A stretch of DNA of 64,000 nucleotides, taken from contig BRXU01000007.1 of NCBI GenBank assembly GCA_030267565.1, positions 930,001 to 994,000 of the forward strand, written 5' to 3'. Origin of the DNA: Pleodorina starrii. Lineage: Eukaryota > Chlorophyta > Chlorophyceae > Chlamydomonadales > Volvocaceae. The translations under genes and the position numbers were made by a program. This document shows positions 23,501 to 34,864 of the stretch, in pieces. The notes beneath the pieces were generated by a model. It made no database searches and was not told where the DNA came from. It saw only the letters and a list, made by a program, of their open reading frames with translations. How positions within the stretch are numbered: the first letter of the stretch is position 1; every line of letters begins with the position of its first letter.

Positions 23501-26500
23501 AACCTTCCAAACCCCGCCTTCTCTCTCCCCGCCTGCCCTCCTCCCCCCCGCCTCCCCCTCCTCCCACCCGCCCCTCATCAGGCCATGTTGGACCGCGAGC
23601 GCGCTGAGGCCATCAGCGCGGTGCTCTACCCCAACGACTCGACCCCCGAGGGCAAGGAGCTGCGCCTCAAGCAGCAGTACTTCTTCGTGTGCGCCTCGCT
23701 GCAGGTCGGTGGTGGGGGGGGGCGGGGCGGCCGGGGGGAGGGGGGAGGGGGGAGGGTGAACGTGGGGGTCAGCGGGTGGACGTGGGGGTGGTGACCCGTG
23801 GGTCGCTGGGTGGCTGGGGGTTTTAGCGACCTGAAGGGGGCCGCTGAGTGTGTGGTGGTGAGGGGGAAGGGGCTGATCGGCGGGTTGGTGGGTGAGGTCG
23901 GTGTGTGCTTGGGTAGTCCCGTGGGTCCGGTGCCGGTGGGGAAGGTGGGCGGAGATTTAGTAGGGCGGTTGGCGGTTGGTGCCAACCCCTGGCACATCCA
24001 TTCTACACACGCTCTTCCATGAAGCAATCGCCACTAATGCAATGCCCTCGGCACATGCGACACAGATCCCAGTAGGACACCTACACCCTCCCACGCACCA
24101 CGGGCTCTAGACAGCGAGGCGCGCAGTTTTCTCCCAATCTTTCCACCACAGCACCACACACCGCCGTTCCACAAACCGCCTGAGACCCTAACGTCCGCCA
24201 GCTCTTCCTTCTCCTCCTCCCTCCTCTCCGCCCCCCCAGGACGTGCTGTCCCGCTTCAAGGCCGTCCACGGCACCGCCTTCGAGTCCCTCCCCGACAAGG
24301 CCTGCTTCCAGCTGAACGACACGCACCCCACCATTGCGGTGGCTGAGCTGATGCGGCTGCTGGTGGACGTGGAGGGACTGGACTGGGACCAGGCCTGGAC
24401 CATCACCACCAAGGTGAGTGGCGGGGGAGGCGTGGCGGCGGGGGAGGCTGCGGCGGGGGCGACTGCGGGGGCGTCCCCGCCCGCCCCGCATATTCCCTGC
24501 CCCGGCGGCACCACCCGCACTCGTCTCTCTCTGCCCTGCCCTGTCGTTACCTGCTTACCTCGTTACCTGCCCTGCCGCCCTGACGGATCCGTCTCGGCCT
24601 GACCTGTCCCGCTCACCCGCTCATCTGCCACCTCGCGTGCCGTCTCCCCTCTCCGCCCTGTCGTTGGTCGTTCGCAGTGCCTCAACTACACCAACCACAC
24701 GGTCATGCCCGAGGCGCTGGAGAAGTGGCCGGTCAAGGTGATGGCCAAGATGCTGCCCCGCCACATGGAGATCATCGAGGTGGGGCCTTCATCGGGGGGG
24801 GGGGGGCTTGGGGTGAATTCTTGAGCCGCTGGAAGGGATGGCGGTGGTGGTGGTGGGGGAGGGGTTGGGACCAGACCTCGGGAGGTAGGCTGAGGCCTGG
24901 GGATCGGTCGGGCTCGGGGTTGGGCCACAGCCGGGTCCTCGCCGCCCGCACTGCTGCCGCGCTCCCGTCTGCCCATATGCCTACCCATATGCCTGCCTGC
25001 CTCTGTCTGCCTGCCTGCCTCTTCAGGTGATCAACGAGGGTTGGACCAGGTGGCTGGCGGGTCACCTGGGCGACCTCAAGTCGGAGGAGCGGGCCAAGCG
25101 CATCGCCGCAATGTCCATCATCCACGAGAACCCCTGGAACAAGGAGGAGATGTGAGGGAGGCGCGGGGGAGGGGAGGGGAGGGGGGAGAGCGGGCTGGGT
25201 GGGTGGGCGGGGTCGGGTGGGCGGCAGAACGGGGCTACGCAAAGCGGGCGGAACGGCCGGGCCCGGTCTGCTGGGCCGGCTCAACCCGCCCTCCCTTCCC
25301 TCCTCTTCTTCCCGGCCCGGTCCTTTCTCCCTTCCTTTCCCTTCCCTTCATCTTTCCCTTCTCTGGTTGCTGCAGCCAGTACCATTACCGTGTTTCACCC
25401 TCAATCCCTTCGCCCCCCCGCCCGGCCCCCTCCCCTCCCCGCCCCTCCCCGCCCCCCCCTCCCCCCCAGGCTGGTCAACATGGCCTATCTGGCGGTGGTG
25501 GGCTCCTCCGCCGTCAACGGAGTGGCCGCCATCCACTCCAACATCGTCAAGGACGAGATCTTGAACGACTTCTACCAGGTACGGCACGGGTATGGCACGG
25601 TACGGTACAGCAGGAGCATGGGCGCGCGTCTTGAGGCGTCCAGCCCCATAACCTGTGTAACTGCCCCGACCGCATTAACGCCAAGACCCTGCGCAACGAT
25701 ACGTCCCTCACCCCACCCTACATCACCTCACCTCACTTGGCCGGCCAAACATCATACCAACCATCCAACCAGCCAGCAACCTTCCTGCGAGCAATCAACA
25801 ACCAACCAACCAGGGGCACATCCTCCTGCTGCTGCTGCCGCTGCTGTCGATGCTGCTGCTGCTGTCGGCTGTGTGGTGGTGATGGTGGTGTGTCGGATCG
25901 CGCAGATCTTCCCTTCCAAGTTCCAGAACAAGACCAACGGAGTGACTCCTCGTCGCTGGCTGGCCTGGTGCAACCCCGAGCTGGCGGCGCTCATCACCGA
26001 CACGCTGGGCACCTCGGAGTGGTGGGGCCTGGGGCGGGCGGGCTTGGTCGGGTGGCGGGTCGCGAGGTGGCGGCAACTGGGCGCGCGCTTACGTGCTAGG
26101 GCGGGTCGGAATGGGGGTGGGTCGGTACGGGACGGGGACCCGCTCGCTCGCCTGTGCGTAGCCCTCCCGTCGCGGCGGCTCCTGCACCCCTCTGCGGCTG
26201 CTACCTCGTTTGCTGCGGCTGCTTACCACCGTCACCATCACCCTCAGCGGCGCCCTGCCCCCCGCCATCTCGTTGCGTTCGTGTTTTTGCAACCCGTCCG
26301 CTTGCCCCCACCCGGATTCCTAACTTGCCCGCTCCTTGTCCCTCTCCGTCCCACCTCCACCTCCCCCTCCCCCCCAATAGGATCAACGACACGGAGAAGC
26401 TGGCGGGCCTGCGCGCCTATGCCAGCGACAAGTCCTTCCAGGCCAAGTGGTCGGCGGTGAAGAAGGCCAAGAAGGCCAAGCTGGCGGCGCTGATCAAGAA

Positions 26501-28821
26501 GATCCACGGGGACGACGTCAACCAGGAGGCGCTCTTTGACATCCAGGTGCGACACCGGACTGGATTGCGGGGGGCGCAAGGGAGGTGGAGTGTGTGCGGA
26601 TCGGGATGGTGGGGATGTTACGCTGCATGCGCAAGGAAGGAGGGGGAGGGAAGGGAGGCGCTGTTTGACATCCAGGTGAGGTCGCGGCCCGCGACCCGCC
26701 CGCCACCCGGCCCACACCCGCTCCTCTGACCCGCCCCCGACCCCCCCCCCCGACCCCGCTGCTCCGCTGCCCCGCCCCCCGCGTCCCTCCCCAGATCAAG
26801 CGCATCCACGAGTACAAGCGCCAGTACCTCAACGTGTTGTCCATCATTTGGCGCTACAAGCAGCTCAAGAAGATGAGCCCCGAGGAGCGCCGCAAGGCGG
26901 TGCCGCGCGTGTGCGTGATTGGCGGCAAGGCGGCGTCGGCGTACGACATGGCCAAGCGCATCATCCGCCTGGTGACGGCGGTGGGTGACGTCATCAACCG
27001 CGACCCCGACACCAAGGACCTGCTGCGCCTCTACTTCCTGCCCGACTACAACGTGTCGCTGGCGGAGACCATCATCCCGGCGGCGGAGCTCTCCCAGCAC
27101 ATCTCCACCGCGGGTGGGTGGGTGGGCGGGCGAGCCGAGCGACATCGAGCCAAGCGGTAGCCAGCGGGTCGAGCCGAGCGACATCGAGCCGAGCAAAGAG
27201 CGAACCAAGAGCCAGCGAACGCTGCTCCTAATCCATTCTGCATTTTCCTGTTCTCTGATTCATTGGGTATTGTTCTTGTTCCGATTTCATGTAGCGAAAT
27301 TGCGCGCGCCGCTCCCTTGAGTCACATGTCGCCCCCCACGTGCACGTGCTCGGCCCTGCTGCTGCAATCAGGCACGGAGGCCTCCGGCACCTCCAACATG
27401 AAGTTCCAGATGAACGGCTGCCTCATCATCGGCACCTGGGACGGCGCCAACATTGAGATTGCGGAGGAGACGGGCGTTGACAACGTGTTTGTGTTCGGCG
27501 TGCGCGCGGAGGAGATCAACCAGCTGCGCAAGGAGCGCAAGAACTTCAAGACCGACCCGCGGTGAGGACCGGAGACTGGGGGGAGAGGGAGAGGGAGCGA
27601 ATAAGGGAGGGGAGCGAGAGGGAGGGAGGGAGCGAGGGCAGCGTGGGGTGACGCTGGCGTGAGGGTTGTTTTGCTGGGGAGGGATGGAGAGGCATTCCAG
27701 CGGTGCGGCTCATGTGGTTCATGTGCGTTTGCGCTGGCGTTTGTGCTTGCGCGCAGGTGGGACGAGCTGATGCGCGACATTGAGGGCGGCATGTTCGGCG
27801 ACAAGGACTACTTCAAGCCGCTGGTCGACAGCGTTAACAACATGAAGGTGAGGGGTGGGGCGGGGTGGGGTGGGCCTGCGTGCGCGTGCTGGGGTGTCCC
27901 GGGCGTAGGAGGGTGGGGGGTTGGAGGGATGAATGGGTAACGGATGCGCGGAGGGAAGCCTGTGTGCGCTTTTGGGGCGGGTTTGGCGGGAGGGGGGAGT
28001 GGGCGGGTGCGGAGGCACAGGGAGGGGAGGAGGAGGGCAAGGCACAGAAGGACTGCGAAGTATTGTGGAGACCCGGGCGAACGGAGCGAGGAATACCAGG
28101 GAGAAGGTGATGGCGATGTGAGGAGGACAGAGGAGGCGACCTGGCTGCCGCATTCGTTTCTGTGCGCCTCAGAGCTGCGCCCAGGGTAGTGGCAATGCCG
28201 GTACGCCACCAAGGGACCATTAGGGTTGTTTCGCGCCGCAGTGGCTGCGGTGCGGCCGATCGCGTTCTCAGGGCCCACAACCTGCGCGATCTGTGTGCCG
28301 CCCGGCTGATCTTTGTTCAAGCTCCTCGTCCCTCCCTCCCTCGCTGCGCCGCCCTCCCTCCCTCGCTGCTCCGCTCTCCCCAGGTGGGCAATGACTGGTT
28401 CCTGCTGGCCAACGACTTCGCCGCCTACCTCGAGGCGCAGGAGGAGGTGGACGCGTGCTACAAGGACCAGGCCGAGTGGCTGCGCAGGTTGGTGGAGTGG
28501 GGGTGGTGGCTGCGGGGCCGCAGAGCGGGAGGGACGGGCCATGGAGACGGAGCACGGAGGCGGCGGGTTCCCGCGTGGGGAACAGGGCGTTATGCACGAT
28601 ATGCGATATGCGAGCAACAACGGAGGAAGGGACAAGGGAGGGAGGGAGGGCCGCCCTGCTCTCCATGCACACACCCCTGCTTGGCTCCCTGCCCCTCCCT
28701 CTGCCCTCGGCCCAGGTCGATCATGTACACGGCCGGCAGCGGCAAGTTCTCCAGCGACCGCACCATTCGCGAGTACGCGGAGGACATCTGGCACGTCAAG
28801 CCCAGCCGCCCGTCCGCCTAG
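20514..28821 (+). CDS. PHO: plastidial alpha-1,4-glucan (starch) phosphorylase, GT35 family
   Basis: Removes or adds glucose at glucan non-reducing ends using phosphate/glucose-1-phosphate, with a PLP cofactor. Sixteen exons, all phases closing: 20514-20824, 21071-21350, 22424-22591, 23192-23323, 23582-23704, 24240-24413, 24678-24779, 25027-25151, 25470-25578, 25906-26021, 26381-26546, 26795-27113, 27372-27561, 27757-27847, 28384-28487, 28716-28821; 871 residues. Residues 1 to about 50 are Arg/Ala/Ser-rich like a chloroplast transit peptide. Landmarks: [71 protein letters not shown], and [10 protein letters not shown] with PLP lysine Lys719. The large insertion typical of higher-plant plastid forms (between the N- and C-terminal halves) is absent, as reported for the Chlamydomonas enzymes. 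Which paralog (PhoA or PhoB) cannot be settled from sequence alone. Confidence 0.95.
22873..22940. repeat. (AGGG)n microsatellite in a phosphorylase intron
   Basis: About 16 near-perfect AGGG units with one CCG interruption, inside the intron between exons 3 and 4. Purine-only on the plus strand, so it could form G-quadruplexes and is likely length-polymorphic. Confidence 0.9.
26525..26678 (+). repeat. duplicated exon end with a second 5' splice site
   Basis: A 25-bp block comprising the end of phosphorylase exon 11 and its donor (GGAGGCGCTCTTTGACATCC then AGGTG) occurs at 26525-26549 and again at 26654-26678 with one mismatch. The offset is 129 bp, a multiple of three, and the reading frame between the two donors is open, so use of the second donor would add 43 residues ending in a repeat of EALFDIQ. 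Confidence 0.9.
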
Positions 28822-31800
28822 GCGGCTTTGGCTGCGCTTAGGCCGCGCTTAGGCCGCGCTTGGCGGTGCGGAGGAGGGGGAGAGGCGCGGGTCGGGTGGA
28901 CCACCAGCCTGCTTGCTTCTCGTGCTTCGGGCCGGGGCGGGGCCCCGGGGCGTTGGGTGGCCCCCAGGATTTCGGGCGTCAACCCGTCGCCGTTGCGTCG
29001 GGGCGCATGTGCTGGCTACACAGCTGGGGCGCGAGAGGGCCGCCGCCGCATCGGCGCAGCGCGCGCTCTGCCTGAGGAGTCGGCGCGACCGGCCCGTTGC
29101 GCTCTCTTCCTTGCTCGTCGCGTGGTCGCCCTGACGTGTCGAGTTCTTGACCATGTGCAACCTTCGTCTCGTCTCGTCCTGCGAACTTGCAGCGGGGAGC
29201 GTGTGTGTGCCTCTGCCGGGCGCTGCGCCTGTCTTGACGGGAGGGGCCAATTGACCTTCCCGCTGTGGAAGAGGTTGGGCGCCCAGCGGTGGGCGACGCA
29301 CCCCTTGAGTCGTCCTGGCATGTGCACATGCCGGATGTTGTGCATCCTGTGTCGGATCGGATTGGATTTGCTCGGGTGGGTGCGTGTGCGGGTGTGGCGG
29401 TAGCATTTGCCGCCCCTGCAACGCGATTCGAGGCCGCATGTGTCGACTGCTGCTGGTGGCACGGAGTGTGGGTGCTGGGTGACGGCTTCCCCGCGCGTTC
29501 CATTTGCATTCACGCTGCGTCATCGTCTGCGTCCCGCATGGTGCCGTGCATGCATGCCTGGTGCAGTGGTGACCGCGCCCGCACAGACTTGTGCCGCAGT
29601 GTCGTCTTGTTTGGAGTTAAGAAGCAGAAGAAATACGGGAAGACGACGAAGAAAGAAGGGGCTATATAACACATTGCTTGCTCTCGCACGGCATTTCTTC
29701 GCGCACAATGCGCAGGATCATATTAAACCTTCTTTGCGGCTCGCGTGCAGCGTGTCCCGCAGCCTTGTATGTTGGTGCAGGTAGTGCCCCGCGGGAAGGT
29801 TGAGACGTTGCGGCTAGGAGTTGCGGGAATGGGGAGACGTGACGGTTTGGAGTTCACGGTGCTGCAGACTCGTCTTGCGGGTGTTCGACGGCGGAAGCGG
29901 GTCAATGCCGTGTGCTAGCACAGCCGTCTCGTCTCTCCAAGTTGCACCCTCTTTGCGTTTGCGTTGCCATTCTATTCTTTCCATATCGGGAGCATTCGAC
30001 TGAATCGTACGTCCGACGAAAGCTTACATTCCCGTAATTCACACCGGCGCTGTGTGTGTGTCTGTGTGTGTGTGCGTGTGTTTGTGGGAGGTGATAACCT
30101 CGAGAAGTCGAATTTGTAAAGAAGACCACTCGGAATACCCCATCTCTGCAGCGAAGATCGCAACGGCTGCTTCCCCGAGGGCCCAGCTGGCAAGCTGCAT
30201 CGTGCATGTGGAGGCATTGCTTGCGGGCTCTGTGCACGAGGCGGAAAAGGCTCGGAAGGACTCCCTCGAAAGGTTAAAGCCATGCACCGAACGCGTGAAC
30301 CAACATCTGGAGTCCGACCCCCGAGCACGGGTGTGCAAGTACCTACTTCGTCGCGAGGGGCACGGCGAGCTGCATCTGTAGGCACGAGTCAAGGTATAAG
30401 TTTCTCGGAGGGTCTTGCGCCCAGTGAGAAACGTTTTTGGAGTGGTTACAGACTTACAGAGGGCTCTAAACCTCCGACTGACAGATGCATAATTGGAATT
30501 GTGCACCAGCCCTTGACAAGAATGGGATGTCTGCGTGCAAAAGGCTACCAAAAGCACCATTGAACTGGACTTACTTGGCTGCCAAAAGCCGCGTGCAGCA
30601 AAACACGTCATGGTACGGCACGGTAACGTGCCGCATTCCAATGATACACACCACACCGAGCTCCCCCGGAGAGATCCCCCGCAGGGCAAGCCGAGTCCCG
30701 CTGTGCGAGAGACGTGCACTCACTGTGCCTCGCACACCTGAAATTCCTAACACATCGACAACAACAATGACAGCAAGAGCAAAAACAACGACCGCTTTTC
30801 TTGAATCACATGTGGATCCCTCACCCTGCCCATGTGGACAGGAACGGAAGGAAATCCGACAAGTTTTAGGCTTGCAGGCGCAGTACAGCCACAATTTTCA
30901 GGCCATGCGCTCACCTGGACAGTGCTGGTTGCTTACGAACGAATATCATACCGCCCCCGATATCTCCGGATGGCGTGTGCGATACAGGCGCGCCACAGGA
31001 CTTCATGGACAACCTCGCTCCAGGGCACCAGAGCCAGGGGCCCTCGGCCCCGGAACACGTCCACTGATTTGTGTGTGTTTCAGAAGCCCCACTGCGCTCC
31101 AACCGATCCGCTGAACAGTCTCCTAGTCGTCGTTGCCCGGTCACCACAACCCTAACAAGCCCCAACATACTTGCACAATCGTGTCCCGTCACAACCCCCT
31201 CCGAGGGCCTGGAGCCCACTGCAACAAAGACTACAACTACCGGCACACAAGCTCCTTAAGCACCGGCAAATCCCCGTCGATCCCAACCTCTGCACCCCAC
31301 CAATGTACGTCTCCCCACCAATGTACGTCTCCACGGCTCCAGTCACAGGAAAAGCTTAAGCTAACGCCTTGGCAGGGCAAGCAGCTTTGGCCTTCCCTGC
31401 GCCTCCCGTCAGGTCGCAGGACTGGGCCTTTTGATCCTGCGAAGTCAAAAGTAACCGCGAAACCCTCCTCTGCCGCACGCGCAACAACCCAGTGTGATCA
31501 CACGGGTCATCCCACTCCACACTGCTCTCAATTTTGATGCGACGATTGCCGTGTCGCACGAGAGCGCGCGGACAAGCCTAAAATACGATCACATGAAATG
31601 GAAGTAATGCGCAGCCACCTGTATGGTACTGGGAATTTGCCGATCTCGCAAAATAGGGCATTGCGAGAGCCAAGTCCAGAGACCTCCCAAGCCAGCCGCC
31701 GCGTCAGTTGTCGTTGCCCGCCGTTGTTAATAAAGAGAATTAAACAACATCCCACACCAAGTTCCCATCGAAAGCAGCTAATGCAGCTGGTAATGACAGT

Positions 31801-33750
31801 CTGGAGCCCACTGCAGCAACAACAACTACCGACTACAACAACCGCCGACCGCCGAGCGCCAGCCCCTGGCAAGGGCGCGCTGCGGCGTGTGCAGCGTCGC
31901 CGTAAAACTTCCAACAAGTCCCAAGTCACACAGCATAAAACCAGACCAAGCTCGCAACAAGGCTCAGCTCTCTGCAGCAACTTCAACGTCGGGCATGGCC
32001 GCATCAGACCCGCCCGAGGGCAAGCCCGCAGAGCCTCCCATCAAAGCAATGATGGTTCCCGAAGCGCCCGCGACGGTGCCAGGTCGGTCCGCGCTGCCTA
32101 TCAAAGGGGGGCCGTTCCAAAGGGGCGCTCCGCCGCCGCCTGTCCTCCGTGGTTGCTGCGGCCGGCGCGGAATGTCCAGCCCCACGACAAGACACCCGCT
32201 CTCGGCAGGAGCGGCCGCGCAGGGACGGCCCACACTGATCCAGAGGCTCCCTCCGGTCAGGCTCAGTCGGCCTTGCAGTCCTTTGCCGCGGACGAGCTCC
32301 CGGCGCCGACCCCTTGCTTCGCCCGCGGCACGGGGTGCAGCTGGAGCAGCTCCCCCTGAACGAACGCCACGCCGCCGGTGCAGCACATTTCGTCCTCCCT
32401 GGAGAAAGGGGGTGCGGAGGAAATGACAAGGCGCAGGTGGAGTCACCATCTTGGCAGACAGTCAGGATGAAACTTGTTCCGAAGCAAGAGAAAACATGCA
32501 GTCGGTGTTGGGTATTGGGGAAGGCAAAACGGCAGCCCAGCTGGGTTGAGCGTGGTTGGCTTGCGAGGCGCGGGGCGGGGTATGCGTGGGCCGCAGCAGC
32601 GCACACGATACAAAGCGTCCAGCATGGAGAGTAAGGGCGTGGGCAGGACGCGCCCGGAGTGGAGTGAGCGGAACTTACGTTGCCTGGGCCCAGCCGGTGG
32701 TTAGGTCTTCGACGAAGGCTTTTATGAACGCGTTCAGCTGGTCAACTGAAGGAAAGCTCTCCTACGAGGAACACAGAAATTAAGGTTATGGAACGCATAC
32801 GTTATGATAGCTTCAACACCAAGCGTTCCATAGGGAACTGACGAAGTTCCGCAGGCTCGTAGAAAAATGCAGCACACTGTGTCACAAGCAAAGTATTTCG
32901 TACCATTATGCTAGGGTACCATTTGCCGAGGTTGCCTTCCTGCCTCAGAGATTGGCCTGCGCGTGCGGCGTTGAGCAAGGTTTGAACTGGTTGTGCGATG
33001 CTCCACCTTGCAAACGCGCAACATACCAGGCACATTACAAGACTCTTTTAGATGCTTCGGGAGCATTAAGTTTGCCCTCTGCGTACGCGCCCTGGCCACG
33101 CCCGTTTGTGCAAGAAGCTGATGCGAGCTATGTTGTGAGACCCCAGAATCCGGGCCGGCAAGAAATAAGAGTTAAATTCACTAACGTATGAAACGATTAT
33201 AGGGGCAACGCGAGATGGGGGAACGACTTGCAACTAGAAGTACGAACTGCCGAGGTGACTGCTAACATCTACAGAGTAGACTCTATAATATTTCAATATG
33301 TAAAGTCCAGTTAACAGGAGTTGTTACAACGCCGTAGGTGGATGAATGAAGTACGGTCGAGGCAAGTCAAAGCCCAGCGACCACTGGTCGCGTAGTTGCC
33401 AAGTCGCCGACCTGCGAGGCAGCGCCTGCCTCGATTAGCAAGATCAGGCATATTAAATAGCAATAAATATAAAGAAACCATTTTACAGAAAAAACACTGC
33501 CCCGGAGGGTCTAGGATGTATGACGGTTACTGAGGTAGCTGGGTGACAAGTACCGTTGGTGAGTTCGAAGCCGACCGCGGCTTAATTGATTGGTCGTTGA
33601 TGTAATATCGTAGCCTTTACGATACATTTTTTCCTTGAGTTGCCGATTTGGCCCACGTCATCGATTGTTCCGGTCGGCTGTAGGCCTGTAGCATGCAGGC
33701 AAACACGTCGTCACAACCAGTCATAACCGGGTCCCACAGAATTTCCCCGG
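28822..33750. other. gene-poor region downstream of the phosphorylase gene
   Basis: 28822 to about 30130 is probably 3' UTR. The rest has mixed composition and no gene I can name. One candidate is a plus-strand ORF from the ATG at 31995 to the stop at 32426 (143 codons, Pro/Arg/Ala-rich, starting MAASDPPEGKPAEPPIKAMM); it reads partly like protein, but all three frames look similarly open, so I do not call it. Two related segments (about 31117-31250 and 31700-31850) share CTGGAGCCCACTGCA and GTTGCCCG blocks about 585 bp apart, suggesting a decayed duplication. A 20-bp near-tandem pair of CCAATGTACGTCTCC lies at about 31300-31332. Confidence 0.4.
30115..30119 (+). terminator. TGTAA poly(A) signal candidate for the phosphorylase gene
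   Basis: The first TGTAA I find after the stop at 28821, which would make a 1.3-kb 3' UTR. A non-canonical site nearer the stop is possible. Confidence 0.3.
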
Positions 33751-34012
33751 GTGTCAGAGCTAGCCAATCCACCTCAGTTTCTGCCCCTTCACAGTCGCCA
33801 CCTCACCATCGCGGGCCTGGTCCTGTCTAGTTTACCTCCAGACACTACCATGCACCCCTCCTGCACCCCTCAGGCGGCAGAGCTGCGGACACCTGTGAAA
33901 GCAGCTGCGGCATCTCCAGTCGCTCCCGCTCGCGCTCTTCTCTTCCCCAATCCGGGCCCCCTTCCAGGTCCCGTCCACACAACCGCCCCCGGCTCGCTTA
34001 CCGCGGCACTGG

Positions 34013-34017
34013 ACGCA
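34013..34017. repeat. left target-site duplication ACGCA
   Basis: ACGCA directly precedes the TG end of the retroelement; the same five bases directly follow its CA end at 36045-36049. Confidence 0.8.
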
Positions 34018-34066
34018 TGTAAGCCTGGCTCCTGAGCATCCGCGGGATAAGCCTTTACTGCTTACA
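34018..34066. repeat. 49-bp terminal repeat, complete copy
   Basis: Starts TG, ends CA, with 7-bp inverted ends TGTAAGC and GCTTACA. The final 38 bp recur at the other end of the element. If this is a whole LTR it is extremely short. Confidence 0.7.
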
Positions 34067-34069
34067 ATT

Positions 34070-34085
34070 GGTATCGAGAGATACC
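34070..34085. other. GGTATC-GAGA-GATACC hairpin / primer-binding-site-like motif
   Basis: A perfect 6-bp inverted repeat with a GAGA loop, three bases inside the left terminal repeat. The first part, TGGTATC, is what a tRNA primer-binding site often begins with, so this is either a PBS or simply a hairpin. Confidence 0.5.
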
Positions 34086-34600
34086 GTGTAAGAACATTGA
34101 AGAGTAATTCTCTCTTTTTCGTCTCCACGTAGAGCGACGCCTTAATGCGTACTCCAGATGCGTACCATTCCGCAGTACAACTGCTAACGGAAAGGTAACA
34201 GGTACTTTATTGGCTCGTTCCTCCGCCAGGACGTGAGACCAATATAACACTATTAAAATAGCGTTAAGTTCGTGCAAGCAAGCTTACACTCCCCCCCCTT
34301 TGAAGCGAACCGTCCCCGGGAGCAGCGTGCCACTTGTGAAAGTGGAACGTCATAATCTCGCAGGTAACCAATATTAAGCAACATGCCTTGGCATTACGTG
34401 TGTGCTTGAGCGATCAAGCCAGATAGAACTCGCTCATTTTGGCAAGGGTGGGTTTCACAAGAGTCCACTTGCCGTTTCCCGTGGTCCGTGCACAGTCACG
34501 TATGCCAGGTATTTCGCGTGGTCTTTTCCCGTGGTCCAGGCATGTGCTTGTTTTTCGCATAGGGACATGTCCCGCGAACGGTCGCAAGCAGCACCAGGCG

Positions 34601-34850
34601 TACTTTAGGCGGTGTTAACCGCTTAATTTCGGTCCTCTGTCACGAGACACGTGACAGGCTGCTGTTGTGGCACGTACGACAATGATAGGTGTACTTTAGG
34701 CGGTTGCTTAATTTCCATCCTCATTCACGAGACACGTGAAAGATTGTGCGTACGAGTACGGCAACGGTAGGCTTACTTTAGGCGGCGGACCGCTGAATTT
34801 CGGACCTCATCCATGAGACACATGGAAGGTTGCACGTACCGGGGTTGCGT
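34601..34850. repeat. three tandem copies of an 82-91 bp unit carrying a co-varying stem-loop
   Basis: Units start TACTTTAGGCGG at 34601, 34692 and 34774, followed by TTAATTTC/TGAATTTC, a hairpin and CGTAC. Hairpins: 34638-34656 (TGTCACG/CGTGACA), 34724-34740 (TTCACG/CGTGAA), 34810-34826 (TCCATG/CATGGA), each with loop AGACA. The stem bases differ between copies but remain complementary. Units 1 and 3 also have a GCGG...CCGC stem just before this; unit 2 has lost it. The array lies in the non-coding region after the integrase stop codon. Confidence 0.9.
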
Positions 34851-34864
34851 TAGGGAGCCGCAAA

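Noticed and set aside
31995..32426. 143-codon ORF starting MAASDPPEGK
   Set aside because: Only the first 30 codons look convincing; neighbouring frames are equally open and no downstream exons fit. Mentioned within the regional entry but not called.
33500..33600. tRNA-like box around GAGTTCGAAGCC
   Set aside because: No matching T-stem, D-arm or acceptor stem could be folded around it.
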